This document shows, piece after piece, positions 23,673-31,485 of a stretch of 52,683 nt of DNA (position 1 is the stretch's first letter; every line of letters starts with the position of its first letter). A model generated the notes under the pieces. The model did not search any database. It saw nothing but the letters and a program-made list of their open reading frames with translations, and was not told the origin of the DNA. Made by a program: the position numbers and the translations under genes. The stretch lies in contig JAEEHV010000062.1 in NCBI GenBank assembly GCA_016280955.1, forward strand, positions 1-52,683, given 5' to 3'. Source of the stretch: Candidatus Gastranaerophilales bacterium. GTDB lineage: Bacteria; Cyanobacteriota; Vampirovibrionia; Gastranaerophilales; Gastranaerophilaceae.

Positions 23673-24776
23673 TCAACCCTGATTTTCTTCAACTTCAAAA
23701 TCCTTGTAATCAAACTCTTCATTAGAATTTTCATCAGCCGGAATATCATCACCGGCACCGGGTTGTCCGGAGCGAACATGCTTATTTGAGTCAGATACAG
23801 ATTCTATTCTTACACCGAATCTGTCATTGATGATTACAAGATTGCCTTCTGCAACAACTTTTCCGCCTACCTTTAACGAAACTTTGTTATCATAAACAGA
23901 ACACAAATCGACAATCAAACCTTCCTCAATGCTCTTAAGTTCCCCCAAAGTAACCTTTACCTTATCAAACTCTGCTGCCATATCAACTTGTATGCTGTCC
24001 CACAAGTTTACATCGTTCGCATTATTATCCATAATATCTCCTCCATTAAAGGTACTGTAACCTTCTACCAAATCGGGATTTGGTCTTATTTTAAACTTAC
24101 GGACTATATCCGCACATCTGAGTGTCATCTCTGATGAATTACTTCTTTCAAACAAAACAACATCCCCTGCTTCAAGCCGCTTTATATCCGCAACCGGGAA
24201 AGTTGTAGTTCCGATAAGCAAATTTACATCTGCCGTACAATCTGCAAAATCTGCATTTGTAAAATGAGGTATGCTTGTATCTATCTGCTTTGGCGATAAT
24301 ATATCTTTGGGCAGTGAAACAATAAATTTTGCAGCATTATCAGAACTTTCACTTTTTACAAAATATGTAAGATGAATTATTTCGTTATATCTTCTGTGCG
24401 GCTCTATGTTAAAGTTTTCCGACAATAACTCATATAAATAATCATTAAATGAAGTTATTATTTTTGCTTCCAGTTCGGAAACTTCCGTTAATTCAAACTT
24501 TCTGTTATTTTTTCCCAAAACTTTATCCAGAATTACATTTATCGCATCCTGTGAAATTCTTACATAAACGTCATTTTTAGAATTAATTTTTACTTTGGTA
24601 ACAAAAAATGTATCATTTTGAGCCAGTACATTCATATTTGTACTTATTGACACAAGTTTATACTCTAAACCGTCATGGAAAAATTCTTTGCTGCATGACT
24701 TTATTACCGGTGTGAAGAGTTCGTCATACCAGGCAAATTGTTTATATAATTCGTCAAAAAATACAGATTCAGTCAT
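23673..24776 (-). CDS. Flagellar switch protein with two SPOA domains (FliN/FliY/HrcQ-like)
   Basis: The 367-residue protein has an N-terminal FliM-like region (about 1-170) and two surface-presentation-of-antigens (SPOA) folds. One is near 183-235 (VNLLIGTTTFPVADIKRLEAGDVVLFER), the other near 262-328 (VDMAAEFDKVKVTLGELKSI through VIINDRFGVRIESV). SPOA domains build the C-ring and sorting platform. Tandem SPOA in one polypeptide is typical of HrcQ/SpaO and some FliY rather than classical FliN (one domain). The acidic C-terminal tail is about 35 residues. It is the first gene of this export block. Whether a separate FliM exists cannot be seen here. Confidence 0.8.
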   Translation of the reverse strand: MTESVFFDELYKQFAWYDELFTPVIKSCSKEFFHDGLEYKLVSISTNMNVLAQNDTFFVTKVKINSKNDVYVRISQDAINVILDKVLGKNNRKFELTEVSELEAKIITSFNDYLYELLSENFNIEPHRRYNEIIHLTYFVKSESSDNAAKFIVSLPKDILSPKQIDTSIPHFTNADFADCTADVNLLIGTTTFPVADIKRLEAGDVVLFERSNSSEMTLRCADIVRKFKIRPNPDLVEGYSTFNGGDIMDNNANDVNLWDSIQVDMAAEFDKVKVTLGELKSIEEGLIVDLCSVYDNKVSLKVGGKVVAEGNLVIINDRFGVRIESVSDSNKHVRSGQPGAGDDIPADENSNEEFDYKDFEVEENQG

Positions 24777-25032
24777 ACTTAATCCCTACTATATTCCATA
24801 CGTATAATAGATGATTTTTAATTAACAGACATCAACCGTTTAGATGATTATTATATTTTTTATAAAAATAACGGTTTTTAACATAACTATACTAAGTTTT
24901 GTAACGACAAAGACTATTTTAATATGTTTGATGTAAAATAGGTTAGTACAGGGGTAAACAGGTAGTATATTTAGTATCTCAATTACCTAATAAAGACAAA
25001 AGAAGGACGGCTTTTCAGCTGATTATAATATT

Positions 25033-25899
25033 ATGAGTATACAAGAATGGTTTGAAAAAAGGAAAGAAGCACAAATTGAACGCAGAACCAAAGAAATAAA
25101 AGGTGTCGAAAATGATGCACCCGAACTTTGGACAAAATGTGTCCATTGTGAAACACAGCTTCTTAAAACCGATTTGGAAGATAACATGATGGTTTGTCCG
25201 CACTGCGACTACCATTACAAAATAAGTGCAAGAAAAAGAATTCGCCAGCTTTTGGACGAAGATTCTTTTGAAGAATTATTTACAAATATTAAGCCTACAG
25301 ATTCGCTTCAATTTATTGATTCAGAATCTTATGCAGACAGACTTAAAAAAGCACAGGACAAAACAGGACTTAATGATGCGGTTGTTACCGGAATTGGCGA
25401 AATTTGCGGACACAAGCTTGCCATTGCCGTTATGGATTTTGAATTTATGGGAGGTTCAATGGGCAGTGTTGTCGGTGAAAAAGTTACACGCATTATGGAA
25501 AAAGCTCTTGAGCTTAAGATTCCGATGCTTGCGGTTACATCATCAGGCGGAGCCAGAATGCAGGAAAGTGCTCTTTCTCTTATGCAGATGGCTAAAACAT
25601 CTTGTGCAGCAGGGAAACTTGATGAAGCAGGAATTTTATATATTAATCTCTTAACCGAACCCACTTTCGGCGGAATTACTGCAAGTTTCGGAACACTTGG
25701 TGATATCCTTATTGCCGAACAAGGTGCAAGAATCGGCTTTGCAGGCAGAAGAGTTATCGAACAAACAATAAGACAAAAACTTCCCGAAGATTTCCAAACA
25801 GCAGAATACCTGCTTAAATTCGGTCAGGTAGATATTGTTTCAAAAAGAAAAAATTTAAGAAAAACACTGGCTAATATTTTGGAGATGCATGAAAGGTAA
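25033..25899 (+). CDS. accD: Acetyl-CoA carboxylase carboxyltransferase beta subunit
   Basis: The 288-residue protein is AccD: start MSIQEWFEKRKEAQ, a four-cysteine zinc finger (CVHCETQLLKTD through CPHCDYH, about residues 36-58), and a crotonase-like carboxyltransferase fold (GGARMQESALSLMQMAKTS). With AccA it transfers carboxylate from biotin to acetyl-CoA, the first step of fatty-acid synthesis. There is no close Shine-Dalgarno sequence; AGAAGGA is about 26 bases upstream and a TATAAT motif lies just 3 bases before the ATG. The 256-base spacer before it holds only loose AT-rich repeats. accA follows after a structured spacer. Confidence 0.97.
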   Translation: MSIQEWFEKRKEAQIERRTKEIKGVENDAPELWTKCVHCETQLLKTDLEDNMMVCPHCDYHYKISARKRIRQLLDEDSFEELFTNIKPTDSLQFIDSESYADRLKKAQDKTGLNDAVVTGIGEICGHKLAIAVMDFEFMGGSMGSVVGEKVTRIMEKALELKIPMLAVTSSGGARMQESALSLMQMAKTSCAAGKLDEAGILYINLLTEPTFGGITASFGTLGDILIAEQGARIGFAGRRVIEQTIRQKLPEDFQTAEYLLKFGQVDIVSKRKNLRKTLANILEMHER

Positions 25900-25910
25900 G
25901 CAGATTTATT

Positions 25911-25987
25911 AGCGAACCGATGAATAAGTGAAATTAGTATCAGTACCAGCATAATCACTCAGCCACCGGCTCACTCAGTCACTCAAC
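25911..25987. repeat. Degenerate octamer inverted repeat, copy B
   Basis: The left arm (25911-25931, AGCGAACCGATG...) and right arm (25955-25975, TCACTCAGCCACCGG...) can pair over 21 positions on the minus strand with one mismatch if G-T wobbles are allowed. On the plus strand those wobbles become A-C mismatches. The right arm continues into further CACTCAxx octamers to 25987. It fills the accD-accA gap. Confidence 0.6.
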
Positions 25988-26000
25988 AAAAGAGGTAGAA

Positions 26001-26957
26001 ATGGCAACAGTATTAGATTTTGAAAAACCGATTATAGATATACAAAAGAAAATAGATGAACTTAAATTACTTAGTGAAAATTCGGGCTTAGATTTAGAGG
26101 AACAAATACAATCCTTTGAAGAACAGGCAGAAAACAAGAAAAAGGAGTTATATTCAACATTGAAACCTTCACAAAAATTACAGATTGCAAGACATTCCGA
26201 AAGACCAAAGTTTTTAGACTATGTTCATTTAATGTGTGAAGATTTTATTGAACTTCACGGTGACAGAGAAGGAATGGACGACAGGGCAATTATTGGCGGT
26301 ATTGCAAAATTTAATGGCAAACCCATTATGATTGTCGGCATACAAAAAGGTAAAAGTACAAAAGAAAATCTGGAATACAACTTTGGAATGCCGCAGCCGC
26401 AAGGATACAGAAAAGCTCTGAGGCTGTTCAAACATGCAAACAAATTCAATATGCCTATTATTACTTTAATTGATACTCCGGGAGCATACCCGGGAATTAA
26501 AGCTGAAGAAACAGGACAAGGTGCCGCAATTGCAATGAACCTCAGAGAAATGTCAAAACTTTCCGTTCCGGTTATTTCCGTAATAACAGGTGAAGGCTGT
26601 TCAGGCGGTGCATTAGGACTTGCTGTTGCAAATATAGTTATGATGTTTGAGCATGCGTACTATACGGTTATCTCACCGGAAGGCTGTGCTTCTATCCTCT
26701 GGAGAGATGCGGCAAAATATGCAGATGCAGCTGAGGCACTTAAAATTACTTCTAAAGATTTGCTTGAACTTAGCATTATTGATGAAGAAATCCCCGAACC
26801 GTTAGGCGGAGCACATACAGATTATAACGAAACGGCAAAATCATTAAAATCTGCTATAGAAAAATATCTGGCACAACTTTCAACACTTTCTCAGGAAGAA
26901 CTCAGAACACAAAGATACGACAAGTTCAGAAAAATGGGCAAAATTATTGAGGTTTAA
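26001..26957 (+). CDS. accA: Acetyl-CoA carboxylase carboxyltransferase alpha subunit
   Basis: The 318-residue protein is AccA, partner of AccD: helical N-terminal region (DFEKPIIDIQKKIDELKLLS), then HSERPKFLDYVHLMCEDFIELHGDR and the carboxyltransferase core with TPGAYPGIKAEETGQGAAIA and GEGCSGGALGLAVAN. AGAGGT lies 6 bases before the ATG. It follows accD by about 100 bases and thrC by 21 bases, so accD-accA-thrC is probably one transcript. Confidence 0.98.
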   Translation: MATVLDFEKPIIDIQKKIDELKLLSENSGLDLEEQIQSFEEQAENKKKELYSTLKPSQKLQIARHSERPKFLDYVHLMCEDFIELHGDREGMDDRAIIGGIAKFNGKPIMIVGIQKGKSTKENLEYNFGMPQPQGYRKALRLFKHANKFNMPIITLIDTPGAYPGIKAEETGQGAAIAMNLREMSKLSVPVISVITGEGCSGGALGLAVANIVMMFEHAYYTVISPEGCASILWRDAAKYADAAEALKITSKDLLELSIIDEEIPEPLGGAHTDYNETAKSLKSAIEKYLAQLSTLSQEELRTQRYDKFRKMGKIIEV

Positions 26958-26978
26958 ACTAAAGAGAGGATGGAAGTT

Positions 26979-28037
26979 ATGTACTATCAAGGTCTTATAA
27001 ATAAATACAGAAAATATTTACCTGTTACGGATTCAACTCCGGTTATCACCTTAAACGAAGGGAATACTCCGCTTATCAAAGCTGATAACTTAGCGAAAAA
27101 AATCGGTTTGGAAGCAAATATTTATCTCAAATTTGAAGGCTGCAACCCGACCGGGAGTTTTAAAGACCGTGGTATGACAATGGCAGTAACAAAAGCAAAA
27201 GAGGCAGGTTCAGGTGCAATTATTTGTGCATCAACAGGAAATACTTCCGCATCTGCCGCTGCTTACGGTGCAAAAGCAGGAATTAAAACTTTTGTACTTA
27301 TTCCTGACGGATATATTGCTCTCGGGAAACTCTCTCAGGCTATGATGTATGGTGCCGAAATTATTGCTATTCAGGGTAACTTTGACCAGGCATTAGAATG
27401 TGTAAGAGAAATTTCCGCTAACTATCCTATAACTTTGGTTAACTCAGTTAATCCGTTCAGAATCGAAGGACAAAAAACAGGTGCATTTGAAATTTGTGAT
27501 GCCCTCGGAAAAGCACCGGATTATCACTTTATCCCTGTCGGAAATGCAGGTAACATTACCGCATACTGGAAAGGTTACAAAGAATATCACGCAGCAGGAA
27601 TCATTCCTCAATTACCAAAAATGATGGGCTTTGAAGCAGAGGGTGCTGCCGCAATAGTTCGCGGTGAAAGAATTATGAAACCTGAAACTCTTGCAACAGC
27701 CATTCGTATAGGTAACCCTGCAAGCTGGAAACAAGCCGAAGCCGCAAGAGATGAAAGCAACGGCAAAATAGGATGTGTAACCGATGAAAAAATAGTTGAA
27801 GCATACAAAATGCTTGCATCTGCTGAAGGAATCCTTTGTGAGCCGGCAAGTGCCGCTTCTGTTGCAGGATTAATTCAGTCACACAAAGCAGGACTTGTAA
27901 AAGAAGGTACTGATATTGTTTGTATTTTAACAGGTAACGGTTTAAAGGATCCCGATAACGCAATCAAATTCTCTAACACAGATGTTAAAAAGACAAGCTC
28001 AGACCTTAATGATGTATTGAGAGCCATGAATATATAA
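26979..28037 (+). CDS. thrC: Threonine synthase
   Basis: The 352-residue PLP enzyme converts O-phosphohomoserine to threonine. It is the short (class II-type) form: [20 protein letters not shown], then the PLP lysine in GSFKDRGM (Lys62), [19 protein letters not shown], and the phosphate loop [11 protein letters not shown]. The ATG at 26979 is preferred over 26970, which overlaps the GAGAGG ribosome site. It is co-directional with accA and converges on bioA with one base between stops. Confidence 0.95.
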   Translation: MYYQGLINKYRKYLPVTDSTPVITLNEGNTPLIKADNLAKKIGLEANIYLKFEGCNPTGSFKDRGMTMAVTKAKEAGSGAIICASTGNTSASAAAYGAKAGIKTFVLIPDGYIALGKLSQAMMYGAEIIAIQGNFDQALECVREISANYPITLVNSVNPFRIEGQKTGAFEICDALGKAPDYHFIPVGNAGNITAYWKGYKEYHAAGIIPQLPKMMGFEAEGAAAIVRGERIMKPETLATAIRIGNPASWKQAEAARDESNGKIGCVTDEKIVEAYKMLASAEGILCEPASAASVAGLIQSHKAGLVKEGTDIVCILTGNGLKDPDNAIKFSNTDVKKTSSDLNDVLRAMNI

Positions 28038-28038
28038 A

Positions 28039-29433
28039 CTACTTAAGAACCTCTTTTGTACACTCTAATGCAACATCGGTAACAAAATCCATATCCTCTT
28101 TTTCAATAATAAGTGGCGGATTAAAGTATATCACATCACCCAAAGGACGAAGAATAACACCTTTTTCAAGAGCCTTTTTGTATATCTGATATCCGGTACG
28201 TTTTGCGGAATCAAGAGGTTCTTTTGTTTCTCTGTTTTTTACAAGCTCGATTGCATTAATGAGCCCGATTGAACGTACTTCACCGACATTTTCAAGCGGC
28301 AGAAATTTTTCTCTTATTATTTTATTGAAATACTTTGCCTTCTCTACGGCAGCCGGAATAATGTTTTCATCTTTCAAAATATTAAGCACTTCTATTGCGG
28401 CAGAACAAGCAAGCGGATTCCCGGCATAAGTGTGAGAGTGCATAAAAGCTTTGCCCTTGAGGTAATCATCATAAAACGCATCATATATTTTCTGCGTTGT
28501 AACACAAACAGACATTGGCATATACCCCCCCGTCAGACCTTTTGAAAGGCACATTATATCCGGACGGGGTAAATGTATTTGGTTGGATGAAAGAATTTCC
28601 AATTTATTGTCTTGTTTAATTTCACCAACATGGTCAAAAGCGAAAAACTTTCCTGTTCTGCCATAGCCTGTTGCTATCTCATCAGCTATAAGATGAACAT
28701 TATACTTATCGCAAAGTTCTCTGAGCTTTTTAAGATACAATGGCGGATATATTTTCATGCCGGCAGAACCCTGCAAAAGCGGTTCTACAATAACTGCCGC
28801 TGTTTCATCGGCATACTTTTTAAATGCTTCTTCCGCCCTTATAAAGCATTCACAATTACAATTATCCCTGCATTTTCCCCACTTGCAGCGGAAACAGTCT
28901 AAATCTTCAATCCTTATTACATCCAATAATAAAGGCTTATATAGTTCGGAATACAAATCAACTCCGCCTACAGCCAGTGCTCCGAGAGTTTCTCCGTGGT
29001 ATGCATCAGCAAGTGCCATAAATCGCTTTTTCTGAGGATTCCCGGTTTGGTAATGATACTGAAAACTCATTTTTAGTGCCATTTCTATTGCAGCAGAACC
29101 GTTATCCGCAAAATTGAATTTGCAAAGCCCTTTTGGTAAAACTTCCATCAATTTTTGACAAAGAGTAATAGCAGTTTTATGGGAAAAATTGGCAAAAATA
29201 ACATGTTCTAAAGTATCCACCTGCTTTTTTATTGCCGCATTTATTCTTGGATGACAGTGTCCCAAAAGATTGCACCACCATGAGCTTATTACATCTTTAT
29301 AGCACTTTCCGTTTATATCATAGAGATTAATGCCTTTTCCGCATTCAATTACAATCGGAGCCAGTGTTTCATAATCCTTCATCTGCGAACACGGGTGCCA
29401 GATATATTTTAAATCTTCTTTTTGCCAGTCCAT
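28039..29433 (-). CDS. bioA: Adenosylmethionine-8-amino-7-oxononanoate aminotransferase
   Basis: The 464-residue class III aminotransferase matches BioA: DLKYIWHPCSQMKDYE, SSWWCNLLGHCHPRINAAIK, ADAYHGETLGALAVG, and the PLP lysine in MCLSKGLTGGYMPMSV (about residue 297). It makes 7,8-diaminopelargonate in biotin synthesis using S-adenosylmethionine as amino donor. A cysteine-rich insertion (DLDCFRCKWGKCRDNCNCECF, near residue 170-190) occurs in many anaerobe BioA and may bind a metal. AAAGGA lies before the ATG. The upstream dehydrogenase gene is only 14 bases away. Biotin serves acetyl-CoA carboxylase, whose subunits lie opposite. Confidence 0.95.
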   Translation of the reverse strand: MDWQKEDLKYIWHPCSQMKDYETLAPIVIECGKGINLYDINGKCYKDVISSWWCNLLGHCHPRINAAIKKQVDTLEHVIFANFSHKTAITLCQKLMEVLPKGLCKFNFADNGSAAIEMALKMSFQYHYQTGNPQKKRFMALADAYHGETLGALAVGGVDLYSELYKPLLLDVIRIEDLDCFRCKWGKCRDNCNCECFIRAEEAFKKYADETAAVIVEPLLQGSAGMKIYPPLYLKKLRELCDKYNVHLIADEIATGYGRTGKFFAFDHVGEIKQDNKLEILSSNQIHLPRPDIMCLSKGLTGGYMPMSVCVTTQKIYDAFYDDYLKGKAFMHSHTYAGNPLACSAAIEVLNILKDENIIPAAVEKAKYFNKIIREKFLPLENVGEVRSIGLINAIELVKNRETKEPLDSAKRTGYQIYKKALEKGVILRPLGDVIYFNPPLIIEKEDMDFVTDVALECTKEVLK

Positions 29434-29447
29434 ACCTGAATATCCTT

Positions 29448-30422
29448 TTACATTTTAATCAGTATTTTTATGCTTTCTTTTGCTTTGTTTGCTTCAAATG
29501 CTTCAAGTGCATCATCTATTGAATAGGTTTTTGTTATAAACGGTTTAAAATCTATTCTGTTGTTTTCAAGCAGTCTTAGTGCCGGAGGAAACTGACCGCA
29601 GCGGGAACCCAAAACAGTAATTTCATTAATAACAATCGGGGCGAGGTTGAGTTCTTTTCCTGTTGCAACGGTGCTTTTTAACACAAGAACACCTCTTGGT
29701 TTAGTAAGTGCCATACTTGTTTCAAATCCGCCTGCCGTTCCGGTTGCCTCTACTACAACATCATAAATATTCTCTACTTTCAAATCCTGCAGAAGTTTTG
29801 TTTTTACACCCTGAGCAGCTGCAATATCCAGTTTATTTTGGTGTTTACCGACTAAAGTTACATCAAGATTTTGAACATGCAGAGTCAGAGCCGTTGTTAA
29901 GCCCAGTTTTCCGTCACCGAGAACAAGAACTTTTTGCATTGGTTCAATGTGAAGCTGTTCTGTGATTTCACAAGCTGCTGCAAGCGGTTCCACAAAAACA
30001 GCCTGCTCGTCAGAAACATTATCCGGAACTTCAAAAAGCACATTAAGCGGCATTGTCATGTATTCGGCAAAGCAGCCGTCTTTTTGTACTATACCGAGGG
30101 TATGACGTTCCGGGCAGTGACGGTAATTTTTCTTTGCACACCATTCACAGTCAGGTTTGTCACAACCGTAACTAATCTCTGCCACGACACGTTTTCCAAT
30201 CCATTTTTTGTCATCAGGGTTATTTGAATTTACATCTTCTACAACCCCGACAAATTCGTGACCAAGGATTCCGACATAACCCATATAGCCTTTGGTTATT
30301 TCATAATCCGTATTACAGATACCTGCTAAAGAAACTTTTATCAAAGCCTCACCATTTTTTGGTTCGGGTTTTTTATAATTTGTATCAAGTTTTAAAATAT
30401 TATCAAAAACAATTGCTTTCAT
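29448..30422 (-). CDS. Zinc-dependent medium-chain alcohol dehydrogenase-like protein
   Basis: The 324-residue protein is an MDR-superfamily dehydrogenase. Catalytic zinc ligands are Cys36 and His55-Glu56 (GHEFVGVVE). The structural zinc site has Cys87, Cys92, Cys95 and Cys103. The Rossmann turn is VLVLGDGKLGLTTAL (near 165). Substrate and cofactor preference cannot be read; similar proteins are often called threonine or sorbitol dehydrogenases. It precedes bioA by 14 bases in the same direction. That placement may be functional, but no dehydrogenase is needed in the standard biotin pathway. Confidence 0.85.
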   Translation of the reverse strand: MKAIVFDNILKLDTNYKKPEPKNGEALIKVSLAGICNTDYEITKGYMGYVGILGHEFVGVVEDVNSNNPDDKKWIGKRVVAEISYGCDKPDCEWCAKKNYRHCPERHTLGIVQKDGCFAEYMTMPLNVLFEVPDNVSDEQAVFVEPLAAACEITEQLHIEPMQKVLVLGDGKLGLTTALTLHVQNLDVTLVGKHQNKLDIAAAQGVKTKLLQDLKVENIYDVVVEATGTAGGFETSMALTKPRGVLVLKSTVATGKELNLAPIVINEITVLGSRCGQFPPALRLLENNRIDFKPFITKTYSIDDALEAFEANKAKESIKILIKM

Positions 30423-30507
30423 AATTAATGCACCTCTCTCAGTAACATATTAACATGAAATAAAATAGTTTATATTTTTGTGTTTTTATTGTAGAATAAA
30501 GTTGATG

Positions 30508-30525
30508 TCGGATTAGTAAATCCGA
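30508..30525 (+). promoter_or_regulatory. Short hairpin in the tRNA-Leu precursor leader
   Basis: TCGGAT and ATCCGA form a 6-bp stem with a 6-base loop, 16 bases before the mature tRNA 5' end. A TAGAAT element at about 30493-30498 upstream may be the -10 box. The hairpin could affect precursor processing. Confidence 0.35.
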
Positions 30526-30540
30526 ACTACTGAATATTAT

Positions 30541-30622
30541 GTCGGAGTGGCGAAATTGGTAGACGCGCATGATTCAGGTTCATGTGAGTAACATCTTGTG
30601 GGTTCGAGTCCCATCTCCGACA
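30541..30622 (+). tRNA. tRNA-Leu (anticodon CAG)
   Basis: The 82-base class II tRNA has acceptor GTCGGAG pairing with CTCCGAC and discriminator A at 30622. The anticodon stem CATGA/TCATG encloses the loop TTCAGGT, giving anticodon CAG, which reads CTG leucine codons. A long variable arm precedes the T-arm GGTTCGAGTCC. The CCA end is not encoded at this copy; T residues follow immediately. A second copy of the 3' end lies 181 bases downstream and does carry CCA. Confidence 0.95.
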
Positions 30623-30803
30623 TTTTTTATTGAAAATAAAATAAGTGTGGAAGGGACGAGAACCACCAAACGGAGTTTGGTCAGGTTCGAGCGACTTGTG
30701 AGCAGAGTGCGGAGGACTTTTCTTTGAAAGAAACTGTGTTTCTGAAAAGAAAATCCGTAGGCACGTTTATTGCGAACAAGTCAAGACAGTACCATCTCCG
30801 ACA
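30623..30803 (+). mobile_element. ~180-bp structured element bounded by a duplicated tRNA-Leu 3' end
   Basis: The 12-base tRNA end CCATCTCCGACA (30611-30622) recurs at 30792-30803, where it is followed by CC and A to give the CCA tail missing at the tRNA. Between the copies there is no gene but strong structure: CCAAAC/GTTTGG hairpin (30666-30680), an outer GACTTGT/ACAAGTC pair (30693-30699 with 30776-30782), and a long hairpin around GAAAGAAAC TGT GTTTCTG (about 30713-30755). The left part, GGGACGAGAACC, resembles an inverted copy of the T-arm. This looks like integration at a tRNA gene, leaving a minimal element or remnant. No integrase is present nearby. Confidence 0.5.
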
Positions 30804-30893
30804 CCATTTTTTAGGGTTCACTTCAGAAAGCTCAACCTACAAACTGTAAAATAACAAAGTTAAAAGTACTCAAAATAAAGGAAAATTAAGAAA

Positions 30894-31448
30894 ATGAGCA
30901 TACAAGAAATTATAAAAAAAGAATATTCCGAAAACGACAAAACATTATGTTTTAAAACTACATCTGTTGCAAAGGTTATAATTTTATCACTTGTAACCGG
31001 CGGAATATATGACATTATACTTGCATTAAACTACTGGAAGTCTTTAAAAGACAATTTCGGTTACAAAGTTTCTCCGTTTTGGAGAGGATTTTTTGTAATG
31101 TTTACAAACTTCAGATTATTTCCGATATTTGAAAAGTACTTTAAAACATACAATATCAAATTAAACGGAGCTGATTGGATTGCAGGATTATATCTTATCT
31201 GTACCTGGGCGGATAATAAGATTAGTTTAAATTCTGCTTTGCAGGAAAATACTAACTGGCCGCTGGAAATAACCAGTCTGGTTTTATGTACAATTACTGC
31301 TTTAATATTCGCATTAATACAAAATAAGATAAATAAAATTAATGAACAATATTATCCCGATGCTCCAAAAAATCCGTGGTCAGTAGCTAATACGATTTGG
31401 ACTGTAATTTTAATGGCATTGTGGATTTTAACTTTTTTACCGGCATAA
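30894..31448 (+). CDS. Hypothetical multi-pass membrane protein
   Basis: The 184-residue protein has about four membrane segments: residues 24-44 (KVIILSLVTGGIYDIILAL), 60-75, 122-140 and 163-182. The start resembles small DUF4234-type membrane proteins (TTSVAKVIILSLVTGGIYDI), but I cannot be sure of the family. An AAGGA is 14 bases upstream, rather far. It follows the tRNA-Leu element and converges on the RgpF-type glycosyltransferase gene. Function is unknown. Confidence 0.6.
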   Translation: MSIQEIIKKEYSENDKTLCFKTTSVAKVIILSLVTGGIYDIILALNYWKSLKDNFGYKVSPFWRGFFVMFTNFRLFPIFEKYFKTYNIKLNGADWIAGLYLICTWADNKISLNSALQENTNWPLEITSLVLCTITALIFALIQNKINKINEQYYPDAPKNPWSVANTIWTVILMALWILTFLPA

Positions 31449-31485
31449 CTGAAAACACAATCTACAGTATCATTATTCCGTTATT

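Noticed and set aside
24834..24874. AACCGTT/AACGGTT inverted repeat upstream of accD
   Set aside because: Only 7 bp with a 27-base loop in AT-rich DNA; no function can be supported.
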